Below, one piece after another: positions 8,665 through 17,388 of a stretch of 64,000 nucleotides of DNA. The DNA is taken from the NCBI RefSeq assembly GCF_011305415.1, contig NZ_JAANOQ010000003.1, positions 248,001 through 312,000 on the forward strand. The letters are read 5' to 3'. Position 1 is the first letter of the stretch. Each line of letters begins with the position of its first letter. Under the pieces are notes generated by a model that did no database searches, had not been told where the DNA came from, and saw only the letters and a list, made by a program, of their open reading frames with translations. Position numbers and translations under genes: made by a program. Source of the DNA: Flavobacterium bernardetii (GTDB taxonomy: Bacteria; Bacteroidota; Bacteroidia; Flavobacteriales; Flavobacteriaceae).

Positions 8665-8727
8665 GAGAAATAGATAAGGAAGAAGTTTATACGCCAATAG
8701 AAATATAAAATTAATTAATTTGACGCC

Positions 8728-9081
8728 ATGAAAAGTTATAGAGATTTAATAGTTTGGAATAAATCCATGTCATTAGTAACATTAATATATACTATTTTAA
8801 AGAAATTCCCAGATGAAGAAAAGTTTGGTTTAGTTTCCCAAATTAAAAGAAGTTCAGTTTCGGTTCCTTCAAATATAGCTGAAGGTTATGGAAGAAATTA
8901 CACAAAGGATTATTCAAGATTTCTTCAAATAGCTAGAGGTTCATTATATGAAATGCAAACTCAAATTGAAATTTCTAAAAATCTAAATTTTATTTCAGAA
9001 ATGGATGTAAAAGAAATTTTTGATTTAACTTTAGAAGTAGAAAAAATGCTAAATTCGCTAATTAATAAATTAAAAGTCTAA
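8728..9081 (+). CDS. Four-helix-bundle protein (23S rRNA intervening-sequence protein family)
   Basis: A 117-aa all-helical protein of the 'four helix bundle / S23' family, first known from open reading frames in 23S rRNA intervening sequences; biochemical function is not established. Family hallmarks are YRDLIVWNKSMSLV at the N-terminus, FGLVSQIKRSSVSVPSNIAEG (residues ~32-52), the following RFLQIARGSLYEMQTQI and the C-terminal helix. The gene sits between pabB and tilS with its own flanks made of satellite repeats: AAAAGGCATAAG units on the left and units of the opposite orientation (CTTATCCCTT) on the right. This suggests it entered as a cassette. No 23S rRNA sequence is nearby, so it is a free-standing copy. 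Confidence 0.9.
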   Translation: MKSYRDLIVWNKSMSLVTLIYTILKKFPDEEKFGLVSQIKRSSVSVPSNIAEGYGRNYTKDYSRFLQIARGSLYEMQTQIEISKNLNFISEMDVKEIFDLTLEVEKMLNSLINKLKV

Positions 9082-9088
9082 GTTGAAA

Positions 9089-9122
9089 GGTGTATAACTT
9101 ATCCCTTATAACTTATCCCTTT
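9089..9122 (-). repeat. AAGGGATAAG satellite before tilS, opposite orientation
   Basis: Two tandem units, read on the minus strand as AAAAGGGATAAGTTAT and AAGGGATAAGTTATA. They resemble the AAAAGGCATAAG...TATAA units left of the four-helix gene but point the other way, so the gene is bracketed by inverted relatives. Confidence 0.6.
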
Positions 9123-9134
9123 TAAACTAAAATA

Positions 9135-10454
9135 ATGGAACAAAAATTTCAAAATCATATCCAGCAAAATTTTTCTTTTCTACAAGATAAGAAACTACTT
9201 GTTGCCACAAGTGGCGGCATGGATAGTATGGTTTTGGTACATTTATTTCAAAAATTAAACCTAAATTTTGCTTTAGCTCATTGCAATTTTCAATTACGTG
9301 AATCGGAAAGTGATGGCGATGAAAATTTTGTAAAAGAGTATGCTAAATCTAACACTATTAATTGTTTTATAACAAAATTTGATACTGAAAAGTATTCTGA
9401 AGAACATAAATTATCCACTCAAGTTGCTGCTAGAAATCTGCGATATAATTGGTTTAACGAGATTTTAGAGCAAAATAATTTCGATTATATTGTCACGGCG
9501 CATCACGCTGATGATGTGGTAGAAACCTTTATGATTAACCTTTCTCGTGGAACAGGTTTGGATGGTTTAATTGGAATCCCATCACAAAACGGAAACATTA
9601 TTCGACCGATGTTGCCTTTTTCTCGTAAAGAAATTGAAGAGTATGTTTCAGAAAATAACTTGCAATGGCGAGAAGACAGCAGCAATGCCTCAGATAAATA
9701 TTTGAGAAACAAAATTCGTCATCACATTGTTCCTGTTTTTAAGGAAATTAATGATTCATTTTTACAATCATTTCAAAATACGCTAGAACATATAAATCAA
9801 GACCAATCATTAGTGAATGATGCAGTTCAAATGGTGTATGAAAAAGTGGTGTCTGAAGAAAATGAGCAACTAAAGATTGATATTTCTGTGTTACTTCAAT
9901 ATAAAAATTACAAAGCTTATTTATATCAATGGTTACATAAATTCGGGTTTTCGGCCTGGAATGATGTGTATAATTTGGTGGAATCCCAATCGGGTAAACA
10001 AATTTTCTCCGAAAACTATATTTTGCTGAAAGACAGAGGTTTTTTAATTCTTTCAGCTAAGAAAACAGCTGATTTTAAAGCGATTATTGTGAATTCTATA
10101 ACAGAAAAAACTAATTTTCCGTTAAAATTGACCTTATGTAACTTAAGTAACATTTCAAATCAAATGAAGAATGTTATATTTGTGAATGAAAATAAAATCC
10201 AGTTTCCGTTAACTATTAGAAAATGGAAAGAAGGGGATTATTTTTATCCATCTGGCATGCAAGGAAAAAAGAAAGTTAGTAAGTATTTTAAAGACGAAAA
10301 ATTCACACTATTTCAAAAGCAAGAAACTCGGATTTTAGAAAGTAATAATCAAATTGTTTGGATAATTGGACATAGAGCCGACGAACGATTTATAGCAAAT
10401 AACTCAACTCAAACCCAAATAAAAATAGAATTTAATAATGAAAAAAATATTTAG
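9135..10454 (+). CDS. tilS: tRNA(Ile)-lysidine synthase TilS
   Basis: Converts C34 of the AUA-reading tRNA-Ile to lysidine with ATP and lysine, which is essential for decoding AUA. The N-terminal PP-loop SGGMDS is at residues 26-31, followed by ALAHCNFQLR, TAHHADDVVETF, NLSRGTGLDGL and the RPMLPFSRKEI region. The C-terminal TilS domain (PLTIRKWKEGDYFYPSGM ... KKVSKYFKDEKF ... IVWIIGHRADERF) is complete. The 439-aa length is normal. The stop overlaps the dsbD start by 17 bases, so tilS and dsbD are likely translationally coupled. Confidence 0.96.
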   Translation: MEQKFQNHIQQNFSFLQDKKLLVATSGGMDSMVLVHLFQKLNLNFALAHCNFQLRESESDGDENFVKEYAKSNTINCFITKFDTEKYSEEHKLSTQVAARNLRYNWFNEILEQNNFDYIVTAHHADDVVETFMINLSRGTGLDGLIGIPSQNGNIIRPMLPFSRKEIEEYVSENNLQWREDSSNASDKYLRNKIRHHIVPVFKEINDSFLQSFQNTLEHINQDQSLVNDAVQMVYEKVVSEENEQLKIDISVLLQYKNYKAYLYQWLHKFGFSAWNDVYNLVESQSGKQIFSENYILLKDRGFLILSAKKTADFKAIIVNSITEKTNFPLKLTLCNLSNISNQMKNVIFVNENKIQFPLTIRKWKEGDYFYPSGMQGKKKVSKYFKDEKFTLFQKQETRILESNNQIVWIIGHRADERFIANNSTQTQIKIEFNNEKNI

Positions 10455-12462
10455 TTTATTAGCCCTACTAATTACCTTTTTAGGAACAGCACAGATTGTA
10501 GAACCCGTAAAATGGAGTGCAAGTGTTGTTAAAGTTTCAGATACAGAATTAGATTTAGTTATTACTGCTGATATTGAAGATCATTGGCATTTATATTCAC
10601 AATTTACACCAGATGGTGGCGCTTTACCATTGGTTTTAACTTATAAAAATCAAAAAGGAAATTATCAATTAGTTGGAAAAACTAAGGAAGGTAAATATAA
10701 AAAATCATTTAATGAAACTTTTGAAATTGATGAATATTATTTTGAAGGTTCAGCAAAATTTACGCAACGTATAAAAATTTTAAATACAAAATTAAAAACA
10801 ATAGATGTTCTTGCAGACGGGCAAGCTTGTATAGATGGAAAATGTGTACAAACAGAATCTAATTTAAAATTTAAATTACCAGAACTTAAAGTTGCAGAAA
10901 CTACAACAGTTGAATCAGTTAATGATTCTGTTTCTAAACCAACAGATTCTGTAGCAACAACAGTAACTGATACAACAGATACTGAGGTTGCACCAGTAAA
11001 GGATTTAAACATTGAAAAACCTTCAAACAAAGAAGAAAAAAGTTTATGGACTATTTTCTTTTTAGCCTTTTTAGGTGGATTTGCAGCACTTTTGATGCCG
11101 TGTATTTTCCCTATGATTCCAATGACGGTAAGTTTCTTTACCAAACAAAGTAAAACTAAAGCAGCTGGTATTAGAAATGCTGTAATATATGGTTTAGCTA
11201 TTATTGCTATTTATGTGTTATTAGGTTCTTTTATTTCTTGGGCTTTTGGTGCAGAAGCATTAAACGAATTATCTACAAGTGTCACTTTTAATGTGATTTT
11301 CTTTGTTTTATTAGTTGTTTTTGCTCTTTCATTTTTAGGAGCATTTGAAATTATGTTACCAAGTTCTTGGGCAACAAAAATCGATTCAAAAGCGGATAAA
11401 GGCGGAACAATTGGTATCTTTTTTATGGCATTAGCACTAGCCGTTGTTTCTTTCTCTTGTACAGGTCCAATTGTTGGGACACTTTTAGTTGAATCGTCTA
11501 GAAACGGTGGGATTGCACCGATTGTTGGAATGTTTGGTTTTTCTTTAGCCATTGCATTACCATTTATGTTATTTGCCATGTTTCCGGGTTGGTTAAATTC
11601 TATGCCAAAATCAGGTGGTTGGTTAAATACAGTTAAAGTTTCTTTAGGATTTTTAGAATTAGCTTTTGCTTTCAAATTTTTATCTAATGCCGATTTAGTT
11701 TTGCAAAAACATTGGTTAGAACGTGAATTATTTATCGCCATTTGGATTGCCGTTTTTGCAGCTTGGGCTTTATATTTATTCGGAAAATATATGTTGCCAC
11801 ACGATTATGAAAAAGCAGATAAAATTGGAGTAGGTCGTTTAATTATGGCAATCATTGTTACAACTTTCACTTTTTATATGATTCCAGGATTATGGGGTGC
11901 ACCTTTAAAAATATTAAGCGGATTAACACCTCCAATTAATTATTCGGAAAGTGCTTCGGGATTCGGAAACGGAGGAGGTTCTAGTACAGCTGAATTGCCA
12001 GAACATGCACACAAAGGTCCACACGGGATTATTGCTTTTGAAGATTATGAATATGGTTTAGCTTACGCGAAAAAAGTTGGTAAACCAGTATTATTAGATT
12101 TTACAGGAGATGCTTGTGCGAATTGCCGTAAAATGGAAGATAATGTTTGGTCGGATAAAAATATTATGCCAATTTTAAAAGAAAAAGTAGTTTTAATTTC
12201 ATTATACTGCGATAGAAAAATTGAATTGCCAAAAGAACAACAATATGTTTCTAAAACTACTGGAAAAGAAGTAGTTACAATTGGTAATAAATGGACAGAT
12301 TTACAAATTACGAGATATAACAGTAATTCACAACCGTTATATGTAATTATTGATAATGATGGAAATGATATAGAAGGTTTTGAGCCAATGGCATTTAATA
12401 CTGACATTCAAGAATACAAAAAATGGTTAGAAGTTGGTATTGCCAAAGCTTCTAAAAAATAA
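10438..12462 (+). CDS. dsbD: Thiol:disulfide interchange protein DsbD
   Basis: Carries reducing power from cytoplasmic thioredoxin across the inner membrane to periplasmic thiol proteins. Layout: signal peptide (MKKIFSLLALLITFLGTAQ); N-terminal domain with Cys131 and Cys136 (ACIDGKCV); an acidic Thr/Val-rich linker; a multi-span membrane domain with Cys222 (LMPCIFPMIP) and Cys341 (SFSCTGPIVG), the pair that shuttles electrons; and a C-terminal thioredoxin-like domain with CANC at 560-563. All six redox cysteines are present, so a full-length active enzyme is expected. Length 674 aa. It overlaps tilS by 17 bases and is followed by a terminator. Confidence 0.95.
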   Translation: MKKIFSLLALLITFLGTAQIVEPVKWSASVVKVSDTELDLVITADIEDHWHLYSQFTPDGGALPLVLTYKNQKGNYQLVGKTKEGKYKKSFNETFEIDEYYFEGSAKFTQRIKILNTKLKTIDVLADGQACIDGKCVQTESNLKFKLPELKVAETTTVESVNDSVSKPTDSVATTVTDTTDTEVAPVKDLNIEKPSNKEEKSLWTIFFLAFLGGFAALLMPCIFPMIPMTVSFFTKQSKTKAAGIRNAVIYGLAIIAIYVLLGSFISWAFGAEALNELSTSVTFNVIFFVLLVVFALSFLGAFEIMLPSSWATKIDSKADKGGTIGIFFMALALAVVSFSCTGPIVGTLLVESSRNGGIAPIVGMFGFSLAIALPFMLFAMFPGWLNSMPKSGGWLNTVKVSLGFLELAFAFKFLSNADLVLQKHWLERELFIAIWIAVFAAWALYLFGKYMLPHDYEKADKIGVGRLIMAIIVTTFTFYMIPGLWGAPLKILSGLTPPINYSESASGFGNGGGSSTAELPEHAHKGPHGIIAFEDYEYGLAYAKKVGKPVLLDFTGDACANCRKMEDNVWSDKNIMPILKEKVVLISLYCDRKIELPKEQQYVSKTTGKEVVTIGNKWTDLQITRYNSNSQPLYVIIDNDGNDIEGFEPMAFNTDIQEYKKWLEVGIAKASKK

Positions 12463-12487
12463 GAATCTCTCTTTTTAAAATAAAGTT

Positions 12488-12520
12488 AACCTGTGTGATA
12501 AATTTCATGCAGGTTTTTTT
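12488..12520 (+). terminator. Rho-independent terminator after dsbD
   Basis: AACCTG and CAGGTT form the stem around a loop of about 16 bases, followed by a T run (12514-12520). Confidence 0.7.
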
Positions 12521-12536
12521 ATTTCGAAAACTTTTC

Positions 12537-12544
12537 TACATTTG
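12537..12544 (+). promoter_or_regulatory. Candidate -7 box upstream of comM
   Basis: TACATTTG matches TAnnTTTG, 33 bases before the ATG. The region at -33 is a T-rich run without a clear TTG. Confidence 0.5.
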
Positions 12545-12577
12545 TAACCTTATAAGCCAATTTTTAAAGTACAAGCC

Positions 12578-14113
12578 ATGTTAGTAAAAGTCTTCGGAAG
12601 CGCCGTTTTTGGTGTTGACGCCACAACCATTACAGTAGAAGTAAATATCGATAAAGGAATCGGATACCACTTGGTAGGATTACCAGATTCTGCCATTAAA
12701 GAAAGTAGTTATCGTATTGCTGCCGCTCTCAAAAACAACAATTACAATCTTCCCGGAAAGAAAATCACCATAAATATGGCACCCGCCGATTTAAGGAAAG
12801 AAGGTTCTGCCTATGATTTAACACTCGCTATCGGAATTTTAGCTGCTTCAGGCCAAATTAATGCGGAAGAAGTTGGTAAGTATATTATTATGGGAGAAAT
12901 GTCTTTAGATGGCGGTTTACAGCCTATCAGAGGCGCGTTGTCCATCGCTATAAAAGCGAAAGAAGAAGGTTTTTTAGGAATTATTCTTCCAATACAAAAT
13001 GTGAAAGAAGCCGCAATTGTAGATGGTTTAGATGTTTATGGTGTCGATAATGTGTTACAAGTCATTAATTTTTTTGAAGGAAAAGAGACTTTAATTCCGA
13101 CCGTAATTGATACCAAAGAAGAATTTTCTAAAAACTTAGAATTTCCAGAATTTGATTTTGCTGATGTCAAAGGGCAGGAGTCTATTAAAAGATGTATGGA
13201 AATTGCTGCGTCAGGCGGACATAATATTATTTTAATTGGTCCGCCTGGAGCAGGAAAAACAATGTTAGCCAAGCGTTTACCAAGTATTTTACCACCAATG
13301 AGTATGCAAGAAGCTCTGGAAACCACAAAAATACATTCCGTTACAGGCAGAATTAAAGATGCGGGTTTGTTAACGCAAAGACCATTTCGTGCTCCTCATC
13401 ATACAGCGAGTTCGGTGAGTTTAGTGGGTGGTGGAAGTTATCCGCAACCGGGAGAAATTTCTTTGGCACATAACGGCGTTTTATTTTTAGATGAATTGCC
13501 CGAGTTTAAAAGGGAAGTTTTAGAAGTGATGCGACAACCTTTGGAAGACAGAGAAGTAACCATTGCTCGAGCTAAATTCACCATTACTTATCCATCTTCT
13601 TTTATGTTAGTGGCAAGTATGAATCCTAGTCCGAGTGGGTTCTTTAATGATTCTAAAAATTCAAATGGAGCTTCACAAATGGAAATGCAACGCTATTTAA
13701 GTAAAATTTCAGGACCACTTTTAGATAGAATTGATATTCATATTGAGGTAACACCAGTTCCTTTTGATAAATTATCAGAAACTCGAAAAGCAGAAAGTAG
13801 TGTAGAAATAAGAAAACGGGTAACAACAGCCAGAAACATTCAAACACAACGCTTTGAAAACTACAATCACATACATTATAATGCACAAATGAGCAGTAAA
13901 CTTATTCGAGAATATTGTGCTTTAGATGAAGTTTCGTTACAACTATTAAAAACGGCTATGGAACGTTTGAATTTATCGGCACGTGCTTATGATAGAATTT
14001 TAAAGGTTTCCCGAACAATAGCCGATTTAGAAAATTCTGAAAATGTGTATTCACATCATATCGCTGAAGCCATTCAATATAGAAGTTTAGACAGAGAAGG
14101 TTGGTTAGGATAA
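12578..14113 (+). CDS. comM: YifB/ComM family Mg-chelatase-like AAA+ ATPase
   Basis: Homologue of ComM, a hexameric helicase-like ATPase that promotes branch migration during integration of transforming DNA, and related to Mg-chelatase subunit I. The N-terminal domain (MLVKVFGSAVFGVDATTI ... GLPDSAIKESSYR) has the Lon-type fold known for the family. The AAA+ core carries Walker A GPPGAGKT at residues 221-228 and Walker B LFLDELPEF; the C-terminal region holds ARAYDRILKVSRTIADL. Length 511 aa is standard. No competence genes are adjacent in this window. It has its own -7 box and terminator-separated upstream gene. Confidence 0.94.
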   Translation: MLVKVFGSAVFGVDATTITVEVNIDKGIGYHLVGLPDSAIKESSYRIAAALKNNNYNLPGKKITINMAPADLRKEGSAYDLTLAIGILAASGQINAEEVGKYIIMGEMSLDGGLQPIRGALSIAIKAKEEGFLGIILPIQNVKEAAIVDGLDVYGVDNVLQVINFFEGKETLIPTVIDTKEEFSKNLEFPEFDFADVKGQESIKRCMEIAASGGHNIILIGPPGAGKTMLAKRLPSILPPMSMQEALETTKIHSVTGRIKDAGLLTQRPFRAPHHTASSVSLVGGGSYPQPGEISLAHNGVLFLDELPEFKREVLEVMRQPLEDREVTIARAKFTITYPSSFMLVASMNPSPSGFFNDSKNSNGASQMEMQRYLSKISGPLLDRIDIHIEVTPVPFDKLSETRKAESSVEIRKRVTTARNIQTQRFENYNHIHYNAQMSSKLIREYCALDEVSLQLLKTAMERLNLSARAYDRILKVSRTIADLENSENVYSHHIAEAIQYRSLDREGWLG

Positions 14114-14129
14114 TTACGATATAGAAAAT

Positions 14130-14744
14130 TTACGATTTACGAGTTTTGTTTCCAATTAAGATTAAAACCCACATTATAAATAAAAAAAATAGACTGATTA
14201 TTAAAGCATTAATGAAAACTTGTGAGTAACCAATTTCAATAACATTAACAAAAGGATAAGGATAGAAATTCGAGAAATGTCCTCGGATAATTACGTATAA
14301 AAAGTAACCAATTGGATACCAAAGCCAAATTTTAATATTTTTAAAAATTAAATCAGTTTTATTTGCGAATTTTAGCCAATATAGAAACACAAAAAGAGGA
14401 ATTGCAGAGTGCAATAACTCATCAATGATTCTTTGTAAACCAGTAGGTTGCCAAGTTCCTCTCAAAATGAATTGATATACTAATCCGACAACTAAAATGA
14501 AAGCTGTTAATGCGGTCAAATTGCCACTATTTGTTAATCTTGATAAAGAAGTGTTTTTGGAAATTGATATTCGAGAAGTGAAATATAAAGCTACTAAAAT
14601 ATTGGTTAATATGGTAAAAAAACTAAAAAAGCGAATTATAGTTTCTTGAATATCTGCTTGCCTGTTTTGAATCATCAAAATAAACTGTCCAATAATTGCT
14701 AACCAACCAATAAGAAATCCTAAAATGTCTATGTATTTCCTCAT
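14130..14744 (-). CDS. Pr6Pr-family polytopic membrane protein
   Basis: A 204-aa membrane protein with about six hydrophobic segments (ILGFLIGWLAIIGQFILMI, FFSFFTILTNILVALYFTS, LTAFILVVGLVYQFIL, LLHSAIPLFVFLYWLKF, WYPIGYFLYVIIRG, VFINALIISLFFLFIMWVL). The pattern RFFSFFTILTN, followed by RGTW, LLH and YPIGYFLYVIIRG, is that of the bacterial Pr6Pr family, distantly related to eukaryotic AIG1/FAR-17a proteins; function in bacteria is unknown. The frame extends upstream to 14798, but ATG 14744 (MRKYIDILGF) starts directly before the first span and is preferred. It is convergent with comM. Confidence 0.75.
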   Translation of the reverse strand: MRKYIDILGFLIGWLAIIGQFILMIQNRQADIQETIIRFFSFFTILTNILVALYFTSRISISKNTSLSRLTNSGNLTALTAFILVVGLVYQFILRGTWQPTGLQRIIDELLHSAIPLFVFLYWLKFANKTDLIFKNIKIWLWYPIGYFLYVIIRGHFSNFYPYPFVNVIEIGYSQVFINALIISLFFLFIMWVLILIGNKTRKS

Positions 14745-14937
14745 AAAATGTTTATTTTTAAAAAGTTGTGTCGTAAATAATAGTAGTACTATTTTCAAAA
14801 GTACAAAACAAAGTCTAAATTTATAATTAATAAATAAACTTATTAAGGCGATTATTTACCGTTTTTCTTTCTAATATAAATTAGTATAAAGTTATCTTAA
14901 AAGTAAGAAGATTAAAATTTTCAAAAGCAAATTTGAC

Positions 14938-14945
14938 TATTTTTG
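14938..14945 (+). promoter_or_regulatory. Candidate -7 box upstream of the HPP gene
   Basis: TATTTTTG fits TAnnTTTG and lies 31 bases before the ATG. No TTG is seen at -33. Confidence 0.4.
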
Positions 14946-14976
14946 TATTGCACCTAAATTAAACTAAATAGTTAGT

Positions 14977-15585
14977 ATGCCCATTCAAAAGATAAAACGT
15001 GGTTATAGAAAAACAAGATATATCTTTTATAAGGAAACTTTAATCGACTTTAAAGAACATTTTTGGTCGTTTATTGGTTCGTTTTTCGGAATTGGAATTA
15101 TTGCGTATTTGCAAAGTCAAACCTTAGAAACTTCTGATTTGGTTTTTCTAATTGGTTCTTTTGGAGCCTCAAGTGTTTTGGTTTATGGTGTGATTCAAAG
15201 TCCTTTAGCACAACCGCGAAATTTGGTTGGCGGACATTTAGTTTCTGCCATAATTGGAGTTACAGTTCAAAAACTAATTCCAGATATTTTATGGATTTCC
15301 GCACCATTAGCGGTTTCTTTATCTATTGTTTTTATGCAGATTACGAAAACGCTTCATCCACCAGGAGGCGCAACAGCTTTGATTGCCGTTACTGGTTCTG
15401 TTGCGATTAAAAAAATGGGATATTTTTATGTGATTTCTCCCGTTTTAAGTGGAGTTTTGATTCTATTATTGATAGCACTTGTTTTTAACAACATGACTTC
15501 CAACAGAATTTATCCTTTCAATAAAAAATTTGAAAATATCAGAAACCGATTCCTGATATTTCCAAAATATTTTAAAAAGATTTAG
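14977..15585 (+). CDS. HPP family membrane protein
   Basis: A 202-aa integral membrane protein with the family signature LHPPGGATALIAV near residue 125 and four to five hydrophobic segments (FWSFIGSFFGIGIIAYL, LVFLIGSFGASSVLVYGVI, VSAIIGVTVQKL, PLAVSLSIVFMQ, VISPVLSGVLILLLIALVF). Some HPP proteins transport nitrite in plant and cyanobacterial chloroplast/inner membranes; in flavobacteria the substrate is unknown. There is no CBS domain, which some members carry. The short basic N-terminus (KIKRGYRKTR) is cytoplasmic by charge. Its stop codon abuts the stop of the convergent lipoprotein gene, with no space for a separate terminator. Confidence 0.85.
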   Translation: MPIQKIKRGYRKTRYIFYKETLIDFKEHFWSFIGSFFGIGIIAYLQSQTLETSDLVFLIGSFGASSVLVYGVIQSPLAQPRNLVGGHLVSAIIGVTVQKLIPDILWISAPLAVSLSIVFMQITKTLHPPGGATALIAVTGSVAIKKMGYFYVISPVLSGVLILLLIALVFNNMTSNRIYPFNKKFENIRNRFLIFPKYFKKI

Positions 15586-16056
15586 TTATTCAAAAACGCC
15601 ATCTATTTTTGTTAATGGCATTTTTGAAGTAAAATTCAGATTTGAAGCATCTTTAAATGTTGTTCCATCATCATTTAATTCACCATAACCTTCAATTAAT
15701 TTGTCTCCATCAACTTTAAAAGCTACTTCTCTTGTGCTTTCTTTTCCTTCAGACTTAAAAGTGTATTTTCCAATTAAAATTCCATTTTCAAATTTTCCAG
15801 AGAATTTTCCAGAATTTTTATCTTTTTCAGCTAATTCATAAGTTAAAAAACCTTTAATTTTATTTCCATTTTCTTCAATTACAAAAGTGATTAAGTTTTT
15901 CCCATCTTCAAAAAGATAGTTTCCCATTGCTAACGTATCCAACTTTTTTTCTTCAGTTGTAATCTCTTGATTATTTGTGTTTTCCGGATTTTCTTCTTTG
16001 TTTTTACAATGTAACATTGTTAATAACGTAAAAAATAGGATAGTAAACTTCTTCAT
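15586..16056 (-). CDS. Lipoprotein of unknown function
   Basis: A 156-aa lipoprotein with lipobox LTMLHC (Cys17). After an Asn/Glu-rich spacer the mature domain is beta-strand-like with regular Gly turns (GNYLFEDGKNLITFVIEENG, GKFENGILIGKYTFKSEG, EVAFKVDGDKLIEGYGEL), suggesting a small periplasmic or surface barrel. I recognise no named family. It is the last gene of a three-lipoprotein minus-strand run (15586-17255), about 20 bases after the upstream META gene, so joint transcription is likely. Confidence 0.75.
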   Translation of the reverse strand: MKKFTILFFTLLTMLHCKNKEENPENTNNQEITTEEKKLDTLAMGNYLFEDGKNLITFVIEENGNKIKGFLTYELAEKDKNSGKFSGKFENGILIGKYTFKSEGKESTREVAFKVDGDKLIEGYGELNDDGTTFKDASNLNFTSKMPLTKIDGVFE

Positions 16057-16076
16057 CTTTTTAAGTTTTTAAATGT

Positions 16077-16826
16077 CTAATCAATTTTTTTAAATATGAT
16101 TTTTTTTCCTGATGGATTTGATAAAATTAATCTATTTTCTCCAATGGAATAACTTGTTATATTTTGAAGTGTGGTTATGTATTCCGTTTCTTTATATGAA
16201 TTATCACACATCATTTCAGTGGTTACAATATTGATAAATCGTAGTTTTTCTTTTTCCGAAAATAAAGTGCCATTCATTTGATTGCATCCCGAAAACCCAG
16301 AAAATTTGTTTGTACTGGCATAAATTTCGATCATTGGGAATTTTTTACCAAAATCTTCAGAGCTTATTTTTTTGCCATTTAATTCTTCTAAAACCCAAAT
16401 ATCATGCAAACGATAATCTGTAATATATTGTCCGCAACCTTTAATGTTCTCAAATGCAGAAGTCTTATTTTTTCTATAATCGACAGAAACTTTGTATGGA
16501 GAAAGTTCTCCCGACATTTCATTTTGACATTCTTGTTGTGAAATTTGAATAGTAAACTCAGCCGATTCGGTTTTAACTCTATATAATTTCACATTGCTAT
16601 CCATTGCAAAAATTGGTTTAACATAAGGCAAAATAATAGAATCTTCTGGAGTTTTATACACAATTTGTTCTTCTGAAATTGAAATATTCCAAAATGGTTC
16701 TGTTCCACTTGCTTTAAAATACGGAAGTTTTTCGGTATCATTTACAACTGTTGTGTTGGAAACCGAAGCTGTTTTACAACTTAAAATCGTCAAAACTAAA
16801 ATTCCGAAAAAAATTGACTTTTTCAT
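16077..16826 (-). CDS. Lipoprotein with COG3650-like and META domains
   Basis: A 249-aa lipoprotein (lipobox LTILSC, Cys17). The first half has the GTEPFWNISI motif and ECQNEMSG...PYKVSV pattern of the COG3650/YliI-type small domain; the second half (about residues 140-249) is a META/HslJ domain: WVLEELNGKKI, FSGFSGCNQMNGTL, TTEMMCDN, ENRLILSNPSGKKIIF. META proteins are linked to heat-shock and novobiocin resistance in E. coli (HslJ), but the mechanism is unresolved. The fusion architecture is common in Proteobacteria and Bacteroidota. It lies four bases from the stop side of the next META lipoprotein gene, implying an operon. Confidence 0.85.
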   Translation of the reverse strand: MKKSIFFGILVLTILSCKTASVSNTTVVNDTEKLPYFKASGTEPFWNISISEEQIVYKTPEDSIILPYVKPIFAMDSNVKLYRVKTESAEFTIQISQQECQNEMSGELSPYKVSVDYRKNKTSAFENIKGCGQYITDYRLHDIWVLEELNGKKISSEDFGKKFPMIEIYASTNKFSGFSGCNQMNGTLFSEKEKLRFINIVTTEMMCDNSYKETEYITTLQNITSYSIGENRLILSNPSGKKIIFKKID

Positions 16827-16829
16827 AAC

Positions 16830-17255
16830 TTATTTAGTGATTTTTTTGAATCGCATCATTGGAACATCGCCTTTATTTAAAAAGAGTTTTCCTTCTGCAT
16901 CAATATAATAATAGTTTACTTCTTTTATCATTTTTAAGAAAACTTGTTCGCCACCGCCCTCACAATATCTCATAGTCATTGGGAAATTTTCATCAAATTT
17001 AATAGTTTGCACATCTAAAGTATATTTCGTCGAAAAGCCATTGCAACCAGTTGTTCCGCTAACTTCTTTTTTTGCTGTATTGAACGTAATTTGAGGTTTA
17101 TTTTCAGGAAACAAACCGTCAAAAGCAATTCTTGGTCCAGTTATATATTCTAATTCCCAAGTTTCATTTGAAAGAGTTGTAGTGTTTTTTAATGTGGTAC
17201 ATGAATTAAATGCAAGTGTTAAAAGGCTAACAAAGGCAAAAGTGATCTTTTTCAT
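16830..17255 (-). CDS. META-domain lipoprotein
   Basis: A 141-aa lipoprotein with a slightly long signal (MKKITFAFVSLLTLAFNSC, Cys19) and a single META/HslJ-like domain: ETWELEYITG, PQITFNTAKKEVSGTTGCNG, FPMTMRYCEGGGEQVF, GKLFLNKGDVPMMRF. The GCNG turn and the Met-Cys pair align with the second half of the neighbouring 249-aa protein, so the two are probably old duplicates. It is first in the minus-strand lipoprotein run. Role in envelope stress is an inference from HslJ. Confidence 0.85.
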   Translation of the reverse strand: MKKITFAFVSLLTLAFNSCTTLKNTTTLSNETWELEYITGPRIAFDGLFPENKPQITFNTAKKEVSGTTGCNGFSTKYTLDVQTIKFDENFPMTMRYCEGGGEQVFLKMIKEVNYYYIDAEGKLFLNKGDVPMMRFKKITK

Positions 17256-17388
17256 ATTCTAATTTATTTAGATTTTTCATTTCTATAGTTAGCAAATAAT
17301 GTACCAAAAGAAGATTAATTTGTCTTTTAAATGTTTTTTTTCTAAACAAATTGAAAACTATTTGGATCTATTTTGCGTATATAAAAGT

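Noticed and set aside
10737..11144. Minus-strand frames of 135 and 176 codons inside dsbD (also 11211-11741)
   Set aside because: Low-complexity Ser/Thr/Asn/Lys shadows of membrane and linker codons of dsbD.
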